A stretch of DNA of 64,000 nucleotides, taken from the NCBI RefSeq assembly GCF_022919215.1, contig NZ_CP095046.1, positions 5,260,501-5,324,500 of the forward strand. Direction: 5' to 3'. Below, piece by piece: positions 28,447 to 37,937 of this stretch (its first letter is position 1; each line of letters starts with the position of its first letter). The notes under the pieces are model-generated. The model was not told the DNA's origin and made no database searches. It was given only the letters and a program-made list of their open reading frames with translations. Source of the DNA: Hymenobacter cellulosilyticus. Its GTDB lineage: Bacteria; Bacteroidota; Bacteroidia; Cytophagales; Hymenobacteraceae. The position numbers and the translations under genes were made by a program.

Positions 28447-29327
28447 GTGATATACAACTTGCCAAGCACTCTAACTCTAGGCCCTACGCACTCATTCTTG
28501 CTTTTCCAGGCTTTCAGCTACATCCGCTTTTTATTCCGCTCGGGAATGCACATGGGTTGCATTCCCCGTTCGTTTTTGGGCTCTACACCCACGTTATTCA
28601 CCACGATGGCGCCTTTGCCGCCTACGGCCCAATTGAGGCCCGCCGGGAGCAGCTGCGGCAAGATACGACGCTGATAACGGTCCGGGACTTTGGGGCCGGC
28701 TCCCACACGGGGGCGGGTAGGCAGCGCAGCCTGAGCAGTATTGCCCGCGCGGCGGCCAAGCCCCGCCCCTTCGGGCAACTGCTGTTTCGGCTGGTCAACC
28801 ACTTTCAGCCGCGCACCATTCTGGAGCTGGGTACGTCTCTGGGCATTACTACCGCCTACCTGGCTTCTGCCGATTCCCGGGCCCGGGTTCTGACGTTTGA
28901 AGGCTGCCCGCAAACGGCAGCTGTGGCGCGGCAGACATTCGAAGGTCTGAACTTGCACAATATCGAGGTGCGGGAAGGTAACCTGGATGAAACCCTGGCC
29001 CCAGCCCTGGCAGCCTTACCTGGCCCACTGGACTTCGCCTTTTTCGACGGCAACCACCGCTACGAGCCCACAGTGCGGTACTTTGAGCAGTGTCTGCCCT
29101 ATCGCACCGAGCGGAGCGTGTTCGTGCTGGACGATATTCACTGGTCGGCGGAAATGGAGCGGGCCTGGCACACCATCAAGGCGCACCCGGATGTGCGGCT
29201 CACTATCGACTTGTTCTTTATCGGGCTGGTGTTTTTCCGGACCAATCAGCCTAAGCAGCACTTTACCCTGCGCTTCGACCATGCGGTAGACAAGCTGCTC
29301 AACCGCGTGAAGCAACTGGCCCCCTAA
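28447..29327 (+). CDS. Class I SAM-dependent methyltransferase, O-methyltransferase-like (one frameshift)
   Basis: Up to 293 residues after repair. The SAM-binding motif I is TILELGTSLGITTAYLA, followed by VLTFEGCPQTAAVARQTF and LDFAFFDGNHRYEPTVRYF with VLDDIHWS, the arrangement of the O-methyltransferase 24 group. The substrate is unknown. One base is missing at GGG 28542-28544: repair joins YIRFLFRSG to NAHGLHSPFVFGLY. The start is uncertain; GTG 28447 opens the N-terminal frame, but a TTG about 50 bases later would give a more typical beginning (MLFQAFSYIRF). Confidence 0.82.
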
Positions 29328-29329
29328 TA

Positions 29330-29397
29330 GTAGCAGAACAGCCCGCCTTTTCCGCTCCGGTACGTAACCAGGCAAAAGATGCGGGCTGTTCTGCTAC
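29330..29397. terminator. Bidirectional terminator between the methyltransferase and kdsA
   Basis: Perfect 17-base arms (GTAGCAGAACAGCCCGC and complement) flank a 34-base loop in the gap between convergent genes. Confidence 0.65.
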
Positions 29398-29432
29398 CGA
29401 CATTCGCCAGCAGTATATTTCTTACTCTGAAT

Positions 29433-30257
29433 CTACCGAATGGCTTCCCGTACCCGGGTTAGCTTTACCAGCAAGTCTTCCAGCCGGTCGAGAGCCAGCA
29501 TGTTGGCCCCGTCCGACTTGGCTGTGGCGGGTGTAGGGTGAGTTTCGATGAAGAGGCCATCGGTGCCCACGGCAATGGCGGCTTTGGCAATGGTTTCAAT
29601 CAGGGCGGGCTGGCCGCCGGTGACGCCGCTGGCCTGGTTGGGCCGCTGCAGGGAGTGCGTTACGTCCATTACCACGGGCACGCCAAAGCTGCGCATGGCG
29701 GGCAGATTGCGGAAGTCGACGACCAGGTCGGAATAGCCAAAGGAATTGCCCCGGTCGGTCAGAATCACGTGGTCATTGCCCGACTGCTTGATTTTATCCA
29801 CGGCAAACTGCATGGACTCCCCGTTCAGGAACTGGCCTTTTTTCACGTTAACGACCTTGCCGGTTTTGGCTGCCGCAATCAGCAAATCGGTTTGCCGGCA
29901 GAGGAAAGCCGGAATCTGGAGCACGTCCACGTACTCAGCTGCCAGTGCTGCTTCGTCGGACTCGTGAATGTCGGTGACCGTGGGCACCCCGATTTCGCGG
30001 CCGACTTTCTGCAGGATGCGCAGAGCCGTTTCGTCGCCGATGCCGGTGAAGGAATCAAGGCGGGAGCGGTTGGCCTTGCGGTAAGAACCCTTGAAGATGT
30101 AGGGAATCTGAAGCTTGTCGGTCATGTGCTTGACCTTTTCAGCAATGCGCAGGGCCATGTCTTCGCCCTCAATCACGCAGGGCCCGGCCATCAGGAAAAA
30201 CTGGCCGGAATTAGTATTGCGGAAATGGGGCAGTGCGGTGGCGAGAGACTCTATCAT
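29433..30257 (-). CDS. kdsA: 3-deoxy-8-phosphooctulonate synthase
   Basis: KdsA condenses phosphoenolpyruvate with arabinose 5-phosphate to make Kdo 8-phosphate for lipopolysaccharide. The 274-residue protein has the family blocks FFLMAGPCVIEGED, IFKGSYRKANRS, VPTVTDIHESDEA, DVLQIPAFLCRQTDL, KGQFLNGESM and VVMDVTHSLQRPNQ. The start at ATG 30257 gives the usual length; the open frame continues upstream without family similarity. It is intact. Confidence 0.96.
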   Translation of the reverse strand: MIESLATALPHFRNTNSGQFFLMAGPCVIEGEDMALRIAEKVKHMTDKLQIPYIFKGSYRKANRSRLDSFTGIGDETALRILQKVGREIGVPTVTDIHESDEAALAAEYVDVLQIPAFLCRQTDLLIAAAKTGKVVNVKKGQFLNGESMQFAVDKIKQSGNDHVILTDRGNSFGYSDLVVDFRNLPAMRSFGVPVVMDVTHSLQRPNQASGVTGGQPALIETIAKAAIAVGTDGLFIETHPTPATAKSDGANMLALDRLEDLLVKLTRVREAIR

Positions 30258-30355
30258 GGCAAAAGGCAGAAATACGGATATAATGAGCAAAAATACCGTC
30301 GCTGAAAACGAAGATGACGGGGCAGTAAATGTCCTGCAAAGATGGGATAAAACCG

Positions 30356-30655
30356 CTAGCGACTTCGACGCCGGGGTCCTGCTATATACAGACGATAAGC
30401 AGAAAACAGCAGAAGCAACGTTAGGGTCCCGAACAGCAGCGTCAAACCGCCAGCAACCGGCACTATGTCGGCACTGTAGCGAATTCTGGTTTGGGAGTGG
30501 TAATAATTCCCATTGGAGTCGTAAGGCAAGGCTCGACGTATCCAATAAAGTTGGGCAGCCCACACCGTAGCCGCGCCGCATACCAGCAGCACTACCACAT
30601 TCATTACCTTACCCAACCATTTGATAAGGTGCGAAACCGGTATGGAACGATTCAC
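30356..30655 (-). CDS. Hypothetical small membrane protein
   Basis: A 99-residue protein with two hydrophobic segments: VMNVVVLLVCGAATVWAA and a C-terminal VAGGLTLLFGTLTLLLLFSA. The loop between them is polar (YDSNGNYYHSQTRIRYSAD) and the C-terminus is basic (GPRRRSR). It begins 7 bases behind the stop of the methyltransferase gene upstream on the same strand, so it is probably cotranscribed with it. No family recognised. Confidence 0.5.
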   Translation of the reverse strand: MNRSIPVSHLIKWLGKVMNVVVLLVCGAATVWAAQLYWIRRALPYDSNGNYYHSQTRIRYSADIVPVAGGLTLLFGTLTLLLLFSAYRLYIAGPRRRSR

Positions 30656-30662
30656 GGTAGCT

Positions 30663-31265
30663 TTATTTCCGCTTCAAACAAATAAACAGCTCCTTGCCCT
30701 GCCGGGGCTTGATGGAATTGTAGGCCGGCGCGAAGTGTACCAAATCGAAATACGGCGCAAAGTAAACTTCGTACTCAGCCTTGCTGCCGCCAAACGGCGG
30801 GCCGGCCTGGGCAAACTCGGTGTCGAAGAGCAGGCCCATGAGCGTGCCGCCGGGCCGGAGCAGCGCGGCACACTGCCGGGCGTAGGAGGGCCGCAGGCTG
30901 GGGTCGAGGGCACAGAAAAAGGTTTGCTCCACAATTAAATCGTAAGTTGGAGCTGTGGGCAACGCGAAAAAGTCCTGTTCCAGCAGATGGCCGGAGGGGA
31001 AACCCGGAACCCGTTGGTGCAGGTCACGTAAGGCTTCCGGAGCAATATCCGCCACGAAAACATTCTCAAAACCGGCAGTATGCAGATATTCAGCCTCATA
31101 GCCCCGCCCCGCCCCCGGAATCAGGATGCGGGCCGTGCGTGGCAGGCTCAGCTGCTGAAAATAATCCCGCAACGGGGGCGTTATCGCGCCAGTGTCCCAG
31201 CCGGTTTGGCCCGCAGTGTAGCGCCCATTCCAGTAAGCGGCGTCAAGCTGTAAATCCGAGTGCAT
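30663..31265 (-). CDS. Thiopurine methyltransferase-like SAM-dependent methyltransferase
   Basis: An intact 200-residue enzyme of the TPMT-like class I methyltransferase group. It begins with AYWNGRYTAGQTGWDTGAIT, characteristic of this group, followed by motif I (ILIPGAGRGYEAEYL), VFVADIAPEAL, and EQTFFCALDPSLRP. Members methylate thiols, selenium or halide compounds; the substrate here is unknown. Confidence 0.85.
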   Translation of the reverse strand: MHSDLQLDAAYWNGRYTAGQTGWDTGAITPPLRDYFQQLSLPRTARILIPGAGRGYEAEYLHTAGFENVFVADIAPEALRDLHQRVPGFPSGHLLEQDFFALPTAPTYDLIVEQTFFCALDPSLRPSYARQCAALLRPGGTLMGLLFDTEFAQAGPPFGGSKAEYEVYFAPYFDLVHFAPAYNSIKPRQGKELFICLKRK

Positions 31266-31290
31266 GCGGATGTAGTATTTATTCGCGAAA

Positions 31291-31321
31291 CTTGCCTAGG
31301 TAGGCAATCCCTTTATTTTTG
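31291..31321 (+). promoter_or_regulatory. Promoter of the coiled-coil gene
   Basis: A TTG at 31292-31294 and TATTTTTG at 31314-31321 are separated by exactly 19 bases, matching the Bacteroidota -33/-7 consensus. The coiled-coil gene starts 58 bases later. Confidence 0.6.
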
Positions 31322-31378
31322 TGCATAAAGGTAACCCACCGTCCGGACTGTCCGGGCTTCATTTAACCCTTTCCCGCA

Positions 31379-32326
31379 ATGGAACAAGACCAAAGCTCCG
31401 AGCCCAAGAACAACAACCGCGTCCTGCTGATAGTGGCCCTGATCCTGGTTCTGCTGGGTATTAACGGCGTGCTGTTTTACATGAACCAGCAAAAGGGCAA
31501 ACAAAACGAGCAGCTCACCGCCGATATCAAAGTCAAGGATGCCAAGCTGGAAGAGCAAATCAAGCAATACGAAGCCCTGAAGGCTGATTTTGAGCGGCAG
31601 AGCCAGGAAGTGCAGGGCATGGGCCTGGCTAATGACTCGCTGGAGGCTAAAATTGCGTCCATCAATGCCGACCTGCTCAAGCTGCGCTCCTTTAAAGCCG
31701 GCAGCTTTTCGATTTCCGAGCAGCGCCGCTTTAAACAGCGGGCCGCCAACTTCGAAAACCAGCTGCGGAAAAAGGACGAGGAAATTGCCCAGCTGAAGAG
31801 CGACAACGAGGCGCTGTATACCGAAACCAACACGCTGAAAGAGCGCCAGAACCGCCTCACCGACACGATTACGACCGTAGTGCGCTCCAACCAGGAGCTG
31901 GCCGAAAAAGTGAGCATTGCCTCGCGCCTGCAGGCCGAAAACATCCGGGTGGGCGTCGTGAACTCGCGCAACAAGGAAAAGGACGACGACGACAACGAGT
32001 TTAAGGCCAAGCGCGTGGAAAAGGTGAAGGTGACCTTCAACCTGGCCCGCAACGACGTGTCGCCGAAGGAAACCAAGGAAATCATGATGCGCCTGATTGA
32101 GCCCGACGGCGCGGCACTCTACAACCTGAGCACCGGCGGCGGCACCTTCATGATTGAAGGCTCGGAGGCTTTTTACACGGCCAAGCAGGATATCGTGTTC
32201 GACAATACCCGGCAGCCCGTGCAGTTTCTTTACGCCAAAGGTGCCCCCTACAAGACTGGCCTGCACACTGTAGAGCTGTATTCGGGCGGCGTGATGATTG
32301 GCAAGTCGACCTTCACGCTGAAGTAA
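31379..32326 (+). CDS. Membrane-anchored coiled-coil protein of unknown function
   Basis: A 315-residue protein with a short cytoplasmic N-terminus, one membrane helix (VLLIVALILVLLGINGVLFYM, about 15-35) and a long coiled coil (about 38-190) rich in E, K, Q and L heptads. The last 110 residues form a separate domain (VKVTFNLARNDVSPKETKEI, then PYKTGLHTVELYSGG), probably beta-rich and extracytoplasmic. The layout suggests an envelope structural protein. It is transcribed from its own promoter and closed by a strong terminator. Confidence 0.7.
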   Translation: MEQDQSSEPKNNNRVLLIVALILVLLGINGVLFYMNQQKGKQNEQLTADIKVKDAKLEEQIKQYEALKADFERQSQEVQGMGLANDSLEAKIASINADLLKLRSFKAGSFSISEQRRFKQRAANFENQLRKKDEEIAQLKSDNEALYTETNTLKERQNRLTDTITTVVRSNQELAEKVSIASRLQAENIRVGVVNSRNKEKDDDDNEFKAKRVEKVKVTFNLARNDVSPKETKEIMMRLIEPDGAALYNLSTGGGTFMIEGSEAFYTAKQDIVFDNTRQPVQFLYAKGAPYKTGLHTVELYSGGVMIGKSTFTLK

Positions 32327-32402
32327 CCCCCGCTTAAAACGAAGTTTTCGGCTGTGGCTGATTTACCTTCCCAGCCCGCTTTAACTTCTAGCTTACCTTC
32401 AG

Positions 32403-32446
32403 GTCAACAAAAAAGCCCCGCACTGCTGCGGGGCTTTTTTGTTGAC
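32403..32446. terminator. Bidirectional terminator
   Basis: Perfect 20-base arms beginning GTCAACAAAAAAGCCCCG with a four-base loop lie between convergent genes; A and T tracts on both sides allow use from either strand. Confidence 0.85.
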
Positions 32447-32469
32447 TTGTGCTGACAATTCCTTCGTTC

Positions 32470-35109
32470 TTACGAAGCCGATACGGCCACGCGGGATTCA
32501 AACTCATCCAGCTTCTGCAGCGTCGCCTTAATGTTCTCGGTGAAGAGCACCACGACTGAGCCCGGCTGGGCCGTGTTCAGCACGTGGTCAATGGCGTCCA
32601 TCTCGTCTTCGATGTAGGTGATGGGCAGTTCGGGCTTGTCCAGGCGCAGGCCGTGCATCATAATCTCCTTGAGCTCTTCCTTGGTTTTACCGCGCAGGTC
32701 CCGGTCCTGGCGCAGCACCACCTCGTCGAAGACGCTGCCTACCACGCGTGAAAAGCTCAGGGTATCCTCGTCGCGCCGGTCACCCAGACCCGACACCACC
32801 CCTACTTTCCGCGTAGCCTCGGTGGCGTTGAGGAATTCGGCAAACTTCTCGACGCCGTGCGTATTGTGGGCGTAGTCGACAATGACCTCGAAGTTGGGAA
32901 ACTTGTAGACGTTCATGCGGCCCGGCGTCTTGGCAGCCGATGGCACGAAGGTGCGCATTGCCTGCTTGATGTCGTCCCGGTCGAAGCCGTAGCAGTAGCA
33001 AGCCAGCGCCGCGGCCAGGGAGTTTTCGATGTTGAAGGTAGCCCGCCCGCCAAACGTGATGGGGAACTCAGCAGCCCGGTCGATGCGCAGCTTGTAGCTG
33101 TTCTTATAAATGGTGATGTAGCCTTCCTCGTACACAGCCGCAATTCCGCCGTGCTCGACGTGCTCCCGAATGCGGGGGTTATGCTCATTCATGCTGAACA
33201 GGGCTACGCGGCATTCCAGCTTTTCGCGCATGGCGTACACCAGGTCGTCGTCGGCGTTGAGCACAGCCCAGCCGTTTTTGCGCACCGTGCGGGGCACCAC
33301 GCCTTTTACCTGGGCCATTTCCTCTACGGTGTAGATGTCGCGCATGCCCAGGTGGTCGGCCGCTACGTTGGTCACAATGGCTACGTCGCAGGTGTGAAAG
33401 CCCAGGCCGGAGCGCAGCATACCCCCGCGGGCCGTTTCGAGCACTGCAAAGTTTACCGTTGGGTCTTTGAGCACGAACTCCGCACTTTGCCCACCGGTGC
33501 AGTCGCCGCTCTGCAGCTGCACACCCTGAATATAGATGCCGCTGGTAGTGGTATGACCTACTTTATACCCCTTGGAAGCTACAATGTGCGACAACAGGTG
33601 CGTAGTGGTGGTCTTGCCATTGGTGCCCGTTATTGCAAAAATCGGAATCCGGGCATTGGTGCCCTGCGGAAACAGCATGTCGACCACGGGCTCGGCCACG
33701 TTGCGGGGCAGGCCCTCGGCCGGCGAAATGTGCATCCGGAAGCCCGGGGCGGCATTTACCTCGATGACAGCGCCCCGGGTTTCGTTCAGCGGAATAGCAA
33801 TGTCGGAAGTCAGCACGTCGATGCCGCAGATGTCGAGACCTACGATGCCGGCCACGCGCTGGGCCAAGAGCACGTTGTAGGGGTGCACCAGATCAGTGAC
33901 GTCGGTGGCCGTACCACCGGTGCTGATATTGGCGGTGCTTTTCAGGTACAGTTGCTGCCCATCGGGCAGTACCGAGTCCAGGGTCAGGTCCTGAGACTTG
34001 AGGATATCCAGCGTGTGCTGATCGGCTTTGATGCTGGTCAGCACCTTTTCGTGGCCGATACCACGCCGCGGGTCCTTGTTTACTTCGTCAATCAGCTCCT
34101 GAATGGTGTTGGTGCCATTGCCGGTTACGGCGGCCGGAGTGCGCTTGGCGGCCGCAATGAGCTTACCGTTTACCACGAGCAGGCGGTGGTCGTCGCCCTC
34201 AATAAACTGCTCCACAATTACGGCGCGAGAGTACACCTGGGCGGCCTTTAGGCCCTCCACGGCATCTTCCCAGTTCATAATGCGGATAGTAGCCCCCTTG
34301 CCGTGGTTGCCGTCCAGCGGCTTGGTCACGATGGGAAAACCCAGGTCTTCAATGGCGTCGCGCAGACCAGCTTCGGAGTATACCGTGGTGCCATTAGGCA
34401 CGGGCACGCCCGAGTCGCGGAGCATGGCCTTGGTGCGGTTCTTATTGCCGGCTACCTCTACCCCGGCGTGGGAGGTATAGCTGGTTGTGGTGGCCCAGAT
34501 ACGCTTCTGGTTTACCCCGTAGCCCAGCTGGATGATGTTGCTGTTCTTAAGCTGGATGTAGGGAATATTGCGCGAGGCCGCCTCCGACACGATGCTCCAG
34601 GTGCTAGGACCCACAAACTCGTCTTCCCGGATTTCGTGCAGTTCATCTACCGTAGCCTTTACATCTACTGCTTTACCTTCGCACAGGTCCGATACCAGTT
34701 GCACGGCAGCCTCGGCGGCTACGCGGCCGGCTCTTTCCTCCTGATAGGCAAATACAACGAACTCCACCCCCGGCTGGTGGGCCGGATACGACTTGCCCCA
34801 GTACACGGGCATGCCAGCCATGCGCTGCAGGGCCAGGGCCACATGCTGAATAACGTGGCCCAGTGGCTCACCGTCCAGTAGTTGATCTACGGTCAGCGGC
34901 GGATGCTTATGAACTGATTTTTCGGTTTCGTTAGCCGGAACCTGCCCAAGTTCGGGCAGCAGCGTGGGTAATTGCTCGGCCAGGACCGGGAAGTGGTTCG
35001 ACCACACATCGGCCTGCTCGCCCAGGTCGACTTTCATTACAATCAGCTTGTAATGCTTGACGGACCAGTAGCTCGGGCCGCGCATCGTGCGGAGGTCAAT
35101 GATTTTCAT
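32470..35109 (-). CDS. cphA: Cyanophycin synthetase
   Basis: CphA builds cyanophycin, a poly-aspartate with arginine side chains used as a nitrogen store, using ATP. The protein has 879 residues, the full family length. An N-terminal domain of about 160 residues is followed by an ATP-grasp domain (KPLDGNHGKGATI, IVEQFIEGDDHRLLVV, EVNAAPGFRMHI) and a C-terminal Mur-ligase domain (FAITGTNGKTTTTHLLSHIV, NVAADHLG, VIVDYAHNTHGVEKF). It is intact. No cyanophycinase or isoaspartyl dipeptidase lies in this window. Confidence 0.95.
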   Translation of the reverse strand: MKIIDLRTMRGPSYWSVKHYKLIVMKVDLGEQADVWSNHFPVLAEQLPTLLPELGQVPANETEKSVHKHPPLTVDQLLDGEPLGHVIQHVALALQRMAGMPVYWGKSYPAHQPGVEFVVFAYQEERAGRVAAEAAVQLVSDLCEGKAVDVKATVDELHEIREDEFVGPSTWSIVSEAASRNIPYIQLKNSNIIQLGYGVNQKRIWATTTSYTSHAGVEVAGNKNRTKAMLRDSGVPVPNGTTVYSEAGLRDAIEDLGFPIVTKPLDGNHGKGATIRIMNWEDAVEGLKAAQVYSRAVIVEQFIEGDDHRLLVVNGKLIAAAKRTPAAVTGNGTNTIQELIDEVNKDPRRGIGHEKVLTSIKADQHTLDILKSQDLTLDSVLPDGQQLYLKSTANISTGGTATDVTDLVHPYNVLLAQRVAGIVGLDICGIDVLTSDIAIPLNETRGAVIEVNAAPGFRMHISPAEGLPRNVAEPVVDMLFPQGTNARIPIFAITGTNGKTTTTHLLSHIVASKGYKVGHTTTSGIYIQGVQLQSGDCTGGQSAEFVLKDPTVNFAVLETARGGMLRSGLGFHTCDVAIVTNVAADHLGMRDIYTVEEMAQVKGVVPRTVRKNGWAVLNADDDLVYAMREKLECRVALFSMNEHNPRIREHVEHGGIAAVYEEGYITIYKNSYKLRIDRAAEFPITFGGRATFNIENSLAAALACYCYGFDRDDIKQAMRTFVPSAAKTPGRMNVYKFPNFEVIVDYAHNTHGVEKFAEFLNATEATRKVGVVSGLGDRRDEDTLSFSRVVGSVFDEVVLRQDRDLRGKTKEELKEIMMHGLRLDKPELPITYIEDEMDAIDHVLNTAQPGSVVVLFTENIKATLQKLDEFESRVAVSAS

Positions 35110-35378
35110 AGAATGAAAGGAAGAGAAAGAGTAGTTGCGTGCCCGCTTTTACGCGGGAATGAAATGTAGGGATAATGATTTAGGAAACCCTATTCCGGCT
35201 GATTTTCTGCCTTGGCCGCAAACCCTTTCAGTTTCAGCGAATCAGCTCGGAAGTCTCCGTATAAATCCCCGAAAAAATATGTATAGTTTACTATATCAAC
35301 TGCCTAGAAAGCAAAAAACCCCGGTCGGGGCTAATCGACCGGGGCACAGAGCTACTGAAAACAGGAACTAAAAAAGAG

Positions 35379-35449
35379 AGGTGACGAGCGGATTCGAACC
35401 GCTGTAGGAGGTTTTGCAGACCTCTACCTAGCCACTCGGTCACGTCACC
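35379..35449 (-). tRNA. tRNA-Cys (anticodon GCA)
   Basis: On the minus strand the sequence folds into a 71-base cloverleaf: acceptor GGTGACG paired with CGTCACC, anticodon loop with GCA in CTGCAAA, and T arm GCGGTTCGAATCCGC. The unpaired base after the acceptor stem is T, as in tRNA-Cys. CCA is not encoded. It lies between rpsA and cphA. Confidence 0.93.
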
Positions 35450-35610
35450 GGGTGTGGATTGGGTTGCAAAGCTACGGCATATTCTTCCTTTTCCAAATCA
35501 ACTCAGCGTTTTTCCTTTTCTTCAAGCTTAAGCCGTTGGCTTTCTGGCAAAAGAATTATCTGCACGGCTTAACTTGAGCTAGTCAACGGCAAGCCCGCTG
35601 GTCGAAGCAT

Positions 35611-35640
35611 AAAAAAGGCCCCGACTTGCGCCGGGGCCTC
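35611..35640 (-). terminator. Terminator of rpsA
   Basis: On the minus strand GAGGCCCCGG and CCGGGGCC-type arms close a hairpin that ends in six T, 24 bases after the rpsA stop. Confidence 0.8.
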
Positions 35641-35664
35641 TTCTACTATTGACTTGCAAAAAGC

Positions 35665-37761
35665 TTAGGCTTTCTCCTCGTCTTTCTTGTCAGCAGCGTC
35701 GTCGCCAGCCAACAGGTCCTTAGCGCGGTCAACTACGTCGCCAGCTACTTCCTTGGCTTTCTCGAAAGCGGCGGAGTGGGTAGCGGCGTCCAGAGCGTCG
35801 CCGGCTACTTCCGATACTTTGTCGAATGCGGCCGAGGCAGCACCGGTTACGGCCGCCAGGATACCACCTTCGGCAGGAGCTTCGGCAGCAGCGGGAGCTT
35901 CAGCCTTGGGGGCCGTAGCCTGCAGCTTCTGCTCACCAGCCTGACGCTCGGTGCCCATCATCTTGTCGCGCAGAGCGGACAGAGCATCCAGGTCACCCAG
36001 GGTCGACTTCTCGCCAGCGGCGGGCTTCTTGAGGTCGCTCAGCTTGCCTTCACCCTGAGCAGCAGCACCGGCACCGCCGGCAGGCTTCTTCTTGGTGAAT
36101 TTCGAAGCGCGGCTATCCTCTTCAGCCTGCTGGTTGTAAGCAGCCGTGTGCGACAGTACGATGCGACGGTCATCCTTTGAGAATTCAACTACGCGGAAGT
36201 CCAGCTGCTCGCCGTTCTCAGCCTGCGAGCCGTCTTCTTTCTGCAGCGACTTAGGATACGCGAAGCCTTCGATGCCGTAAGGCAGCTCGAGCACGGCACC
36301 ACGGTCATTCTTCTCGGTGATGGTAGCCTTGTGAACTGAGCCGGGAGTGAATACCGTCTGGAACGTATCCCAGGGGTTTTCTTCCAGCTGCTTGTGGCCC
36401 AGGGCCAGACGACGGTTGGCTACGTCGAGCTCCAGTACCTGTACGTCCAGACGGTCGCCCACCTTCACCATTTCGGAGGGGTGCTTGATCTTCTTGGTCC
36501 ACGACAGGTCGGACACGTGCACGAGGCCGTCTACACCTTCTTCCAGTTCTACGAACAGGCCGAAGTTGGTCAGGTTGCGCACCAGACCGTTGTGCTTGGA
36601 GCCTACGGCGTACTTCGTGCCGAAGTCAGCGCGGGTCCATGGGTCTTCGGTCAGTTGCTTGATACCCAGGCTCATCTTGCGGTCGTCGCGGTCGAGGGTC
36701 AGGATCTGAGCCTCTACTACGTCGCCCTGCTTGATGAAGTCCTGCGGGTTGCGCAGGTGCTGGCTCCAGCTCATTTCCGAAACGTGGATCAGACCTTCAA
36801 CACCGGGGATGATTTCCATGAACGCGCCGTAGTCGGCTACGTTCACGATGCGGCCTTTCACCTTCGAGCCTACGCCCATCTCGGCTACAAGCGAATCCCA
36901 TGGGTGGGGAGTCAGCTGCTTCAGGCCGAGCGAGATACGCTTTTTGGCTTCGTCGAAGTCCAGAACAACCACGTTGAGCTTCTGGTCGAGCTGCAGAACC
37001 TCCGAAGGGTGCGCGATGCGGCCCCACGAGATGTCCGTGATGTGCAGCAGACCGTCGACACCACCAAGGTCGATGAACACACCGAAGTTGGTCATGTTCT
37101 TGATAACGCCTTCGAGGATCTGGCCTTTCTCCAGGTTGTTGAGGATAGCTTCGCGCTGCTTCTCGAGGTCTTTTTCGATCAGGACTTTGTGCGATACTAC
37201 TACGTTGTCGAAAGCGGCGTTGATTTTCACAACCTTCACTTCCATACGACGGCCGACATAAATGTCGAAGTCACGGATAGGCTTCACGTCAATCTGCGAG
37301 CCGGGCAGGAAGGCTTCTACGCCATCCAGATCCATGATCAGACCACCTTTGGTCCGACGCTTTACTACGCCTTCGAGAATGGTGTCATTCTCCAGAGCAT
37401 CGTAGATAGACTTCCAAGCCTGCTTGATCTTCGCCTTTTTGCGCGAAAGGATCAGCTGACCGTTGGAGTCTTCCTGGTCTTCGATGAATACCTCAACCTG
37501 GTCACCGATTTTGAGGTCGGTCAGGTCGCGGAATTCCGACAGGGGCACCAAGCCGTCCGACTTGAAGCCGATGTTCAGGATTACGTCGCGGTCAGTGATA
37601 CCTACTACGGTACCTTTTACCACTTCTTCTTCCTGCACAGTTGTCAGCGTGTCGCCGTACATCTGCTCCATCTCGGCGCGCTGCTCTGCGGTATAGTTAC
37701 CACCGAACTGCGAAGCTCCGACGTTGTCCCAATCGAAGTTGTCAACTACTTCTACTGCCAT
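35665..37761 (-). CDS. rpsA: 30S ribosomal protein S1
   Basis: S1 binds mRNA on the small ribosomal subunit and helps start translation. The protein has 698 residues from ATG 37761 (MAVEVVDNFDWDN). Six S1 RNA-binding repeats are visible, for example VKGTVVGITDRDVILNIGF, LEGVIKNMTNFGVFIDLGG and HNGLVRNLTNFGLFVELEE. Behind them is a long alanine-, lysine- and acid-rich tail of about 170 residues with an internal duplication (AFDKVSEVAGDALDAA and AFEKAKEVAGDVVDRA). The open frame continues upstream of 37761 without family similarity. Strong expression is expected from the gene's role. Confidence 0.96.
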   Translation of the reverse strand: MAVEVVDNFDWDNVGASQFGGNYTAEQRAEMEQMYGDTLTTVQEEEVVKGTVVGITDRDVILNIGFKSDGLVPLSEFRDLTDLKIGDQVEVFIEDQEDSNGQLILSRKKAKIKQAWKSIYDALENDTILEGVVKRRTKGGLIMDLDGVEAFLPGSQIDVKPIRDFDIYVGRRMEVKVVKINAAFDNVVVSHKVLIEKDLEKQREAILNNLEKGQILEGVIKNMTNFGVFIDLGGVDGLLHITDISWGRIAHPSEVLQLDQKLNVVVLDFDEAKKRISLGLKQLTPHPWDSLVAEMGVGSKVKGRIVNVADYGAFMEIIPGVEGLIHVSEMSWSQHLRNPQDFIKQGDVVEAQILTLDRDDRKMSLGIKQLTEDPWTRADFGTKYAVGSKHNGLVRNLTNFGLFVELEEGVDGLVHVSDLSWTKKIKHPSEMVKVGDRLDVQVLELDVANRRLALGHKQLEENPWDTFQTVFTPGSVHKATITEKNDRGAVLELPYGIEGFAYPKSLQKEDGSQAENGEQLDFRVVEFSKDDRRIVLSHTAAYNQQAEEDSRASKFTKKKPAGGAGAAAQGEGKLSDLKKPAAGEKSTLGDLDALSALRDKMMGTERQAGEQKLQATAPKAEAPAAAEAPAEGGILAAVTGAASAAFDKVSEVAGDALDAATHSAAFEKAKEVAGDVVDRAKDLLAGDDAADKKDEEKA

Positions 37762-37937
37762 AATACTGGTTGATCCTACTATACACGGCCGGCTTAGGAT
37801 CAAATCCGGGTCCGCGTTATGAGTAACTTCCTGAGGCACAGCCCCAGACCCCGCCACCCTGGCGGGGCGGCAAAGATACAGAGTTTGCGGCAAGTTTACT
37901 AGAGACCAAACCAGCTGAAAAGCATTACTTTGAGCGG

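Noticed and set aside
30258..30581. N-terminal extension of kdsA
   Set aside because: The frame is open upstream, but the sequence lacks family similarity and the ATG at 30257 gives the normal length.
32857..34251. Open frame of 464 codons antisense to cphA
   Set aside because: The complementary strand encodes the well-conserved ATP-grasp and Mur-ligase domains; the antisense frame arises from codon bias.
36394..37773. Open frame of 459 codons antisense to rpsA
   Set aside because: It is a shadow of the six S1 domains; no signal or domain supports it.
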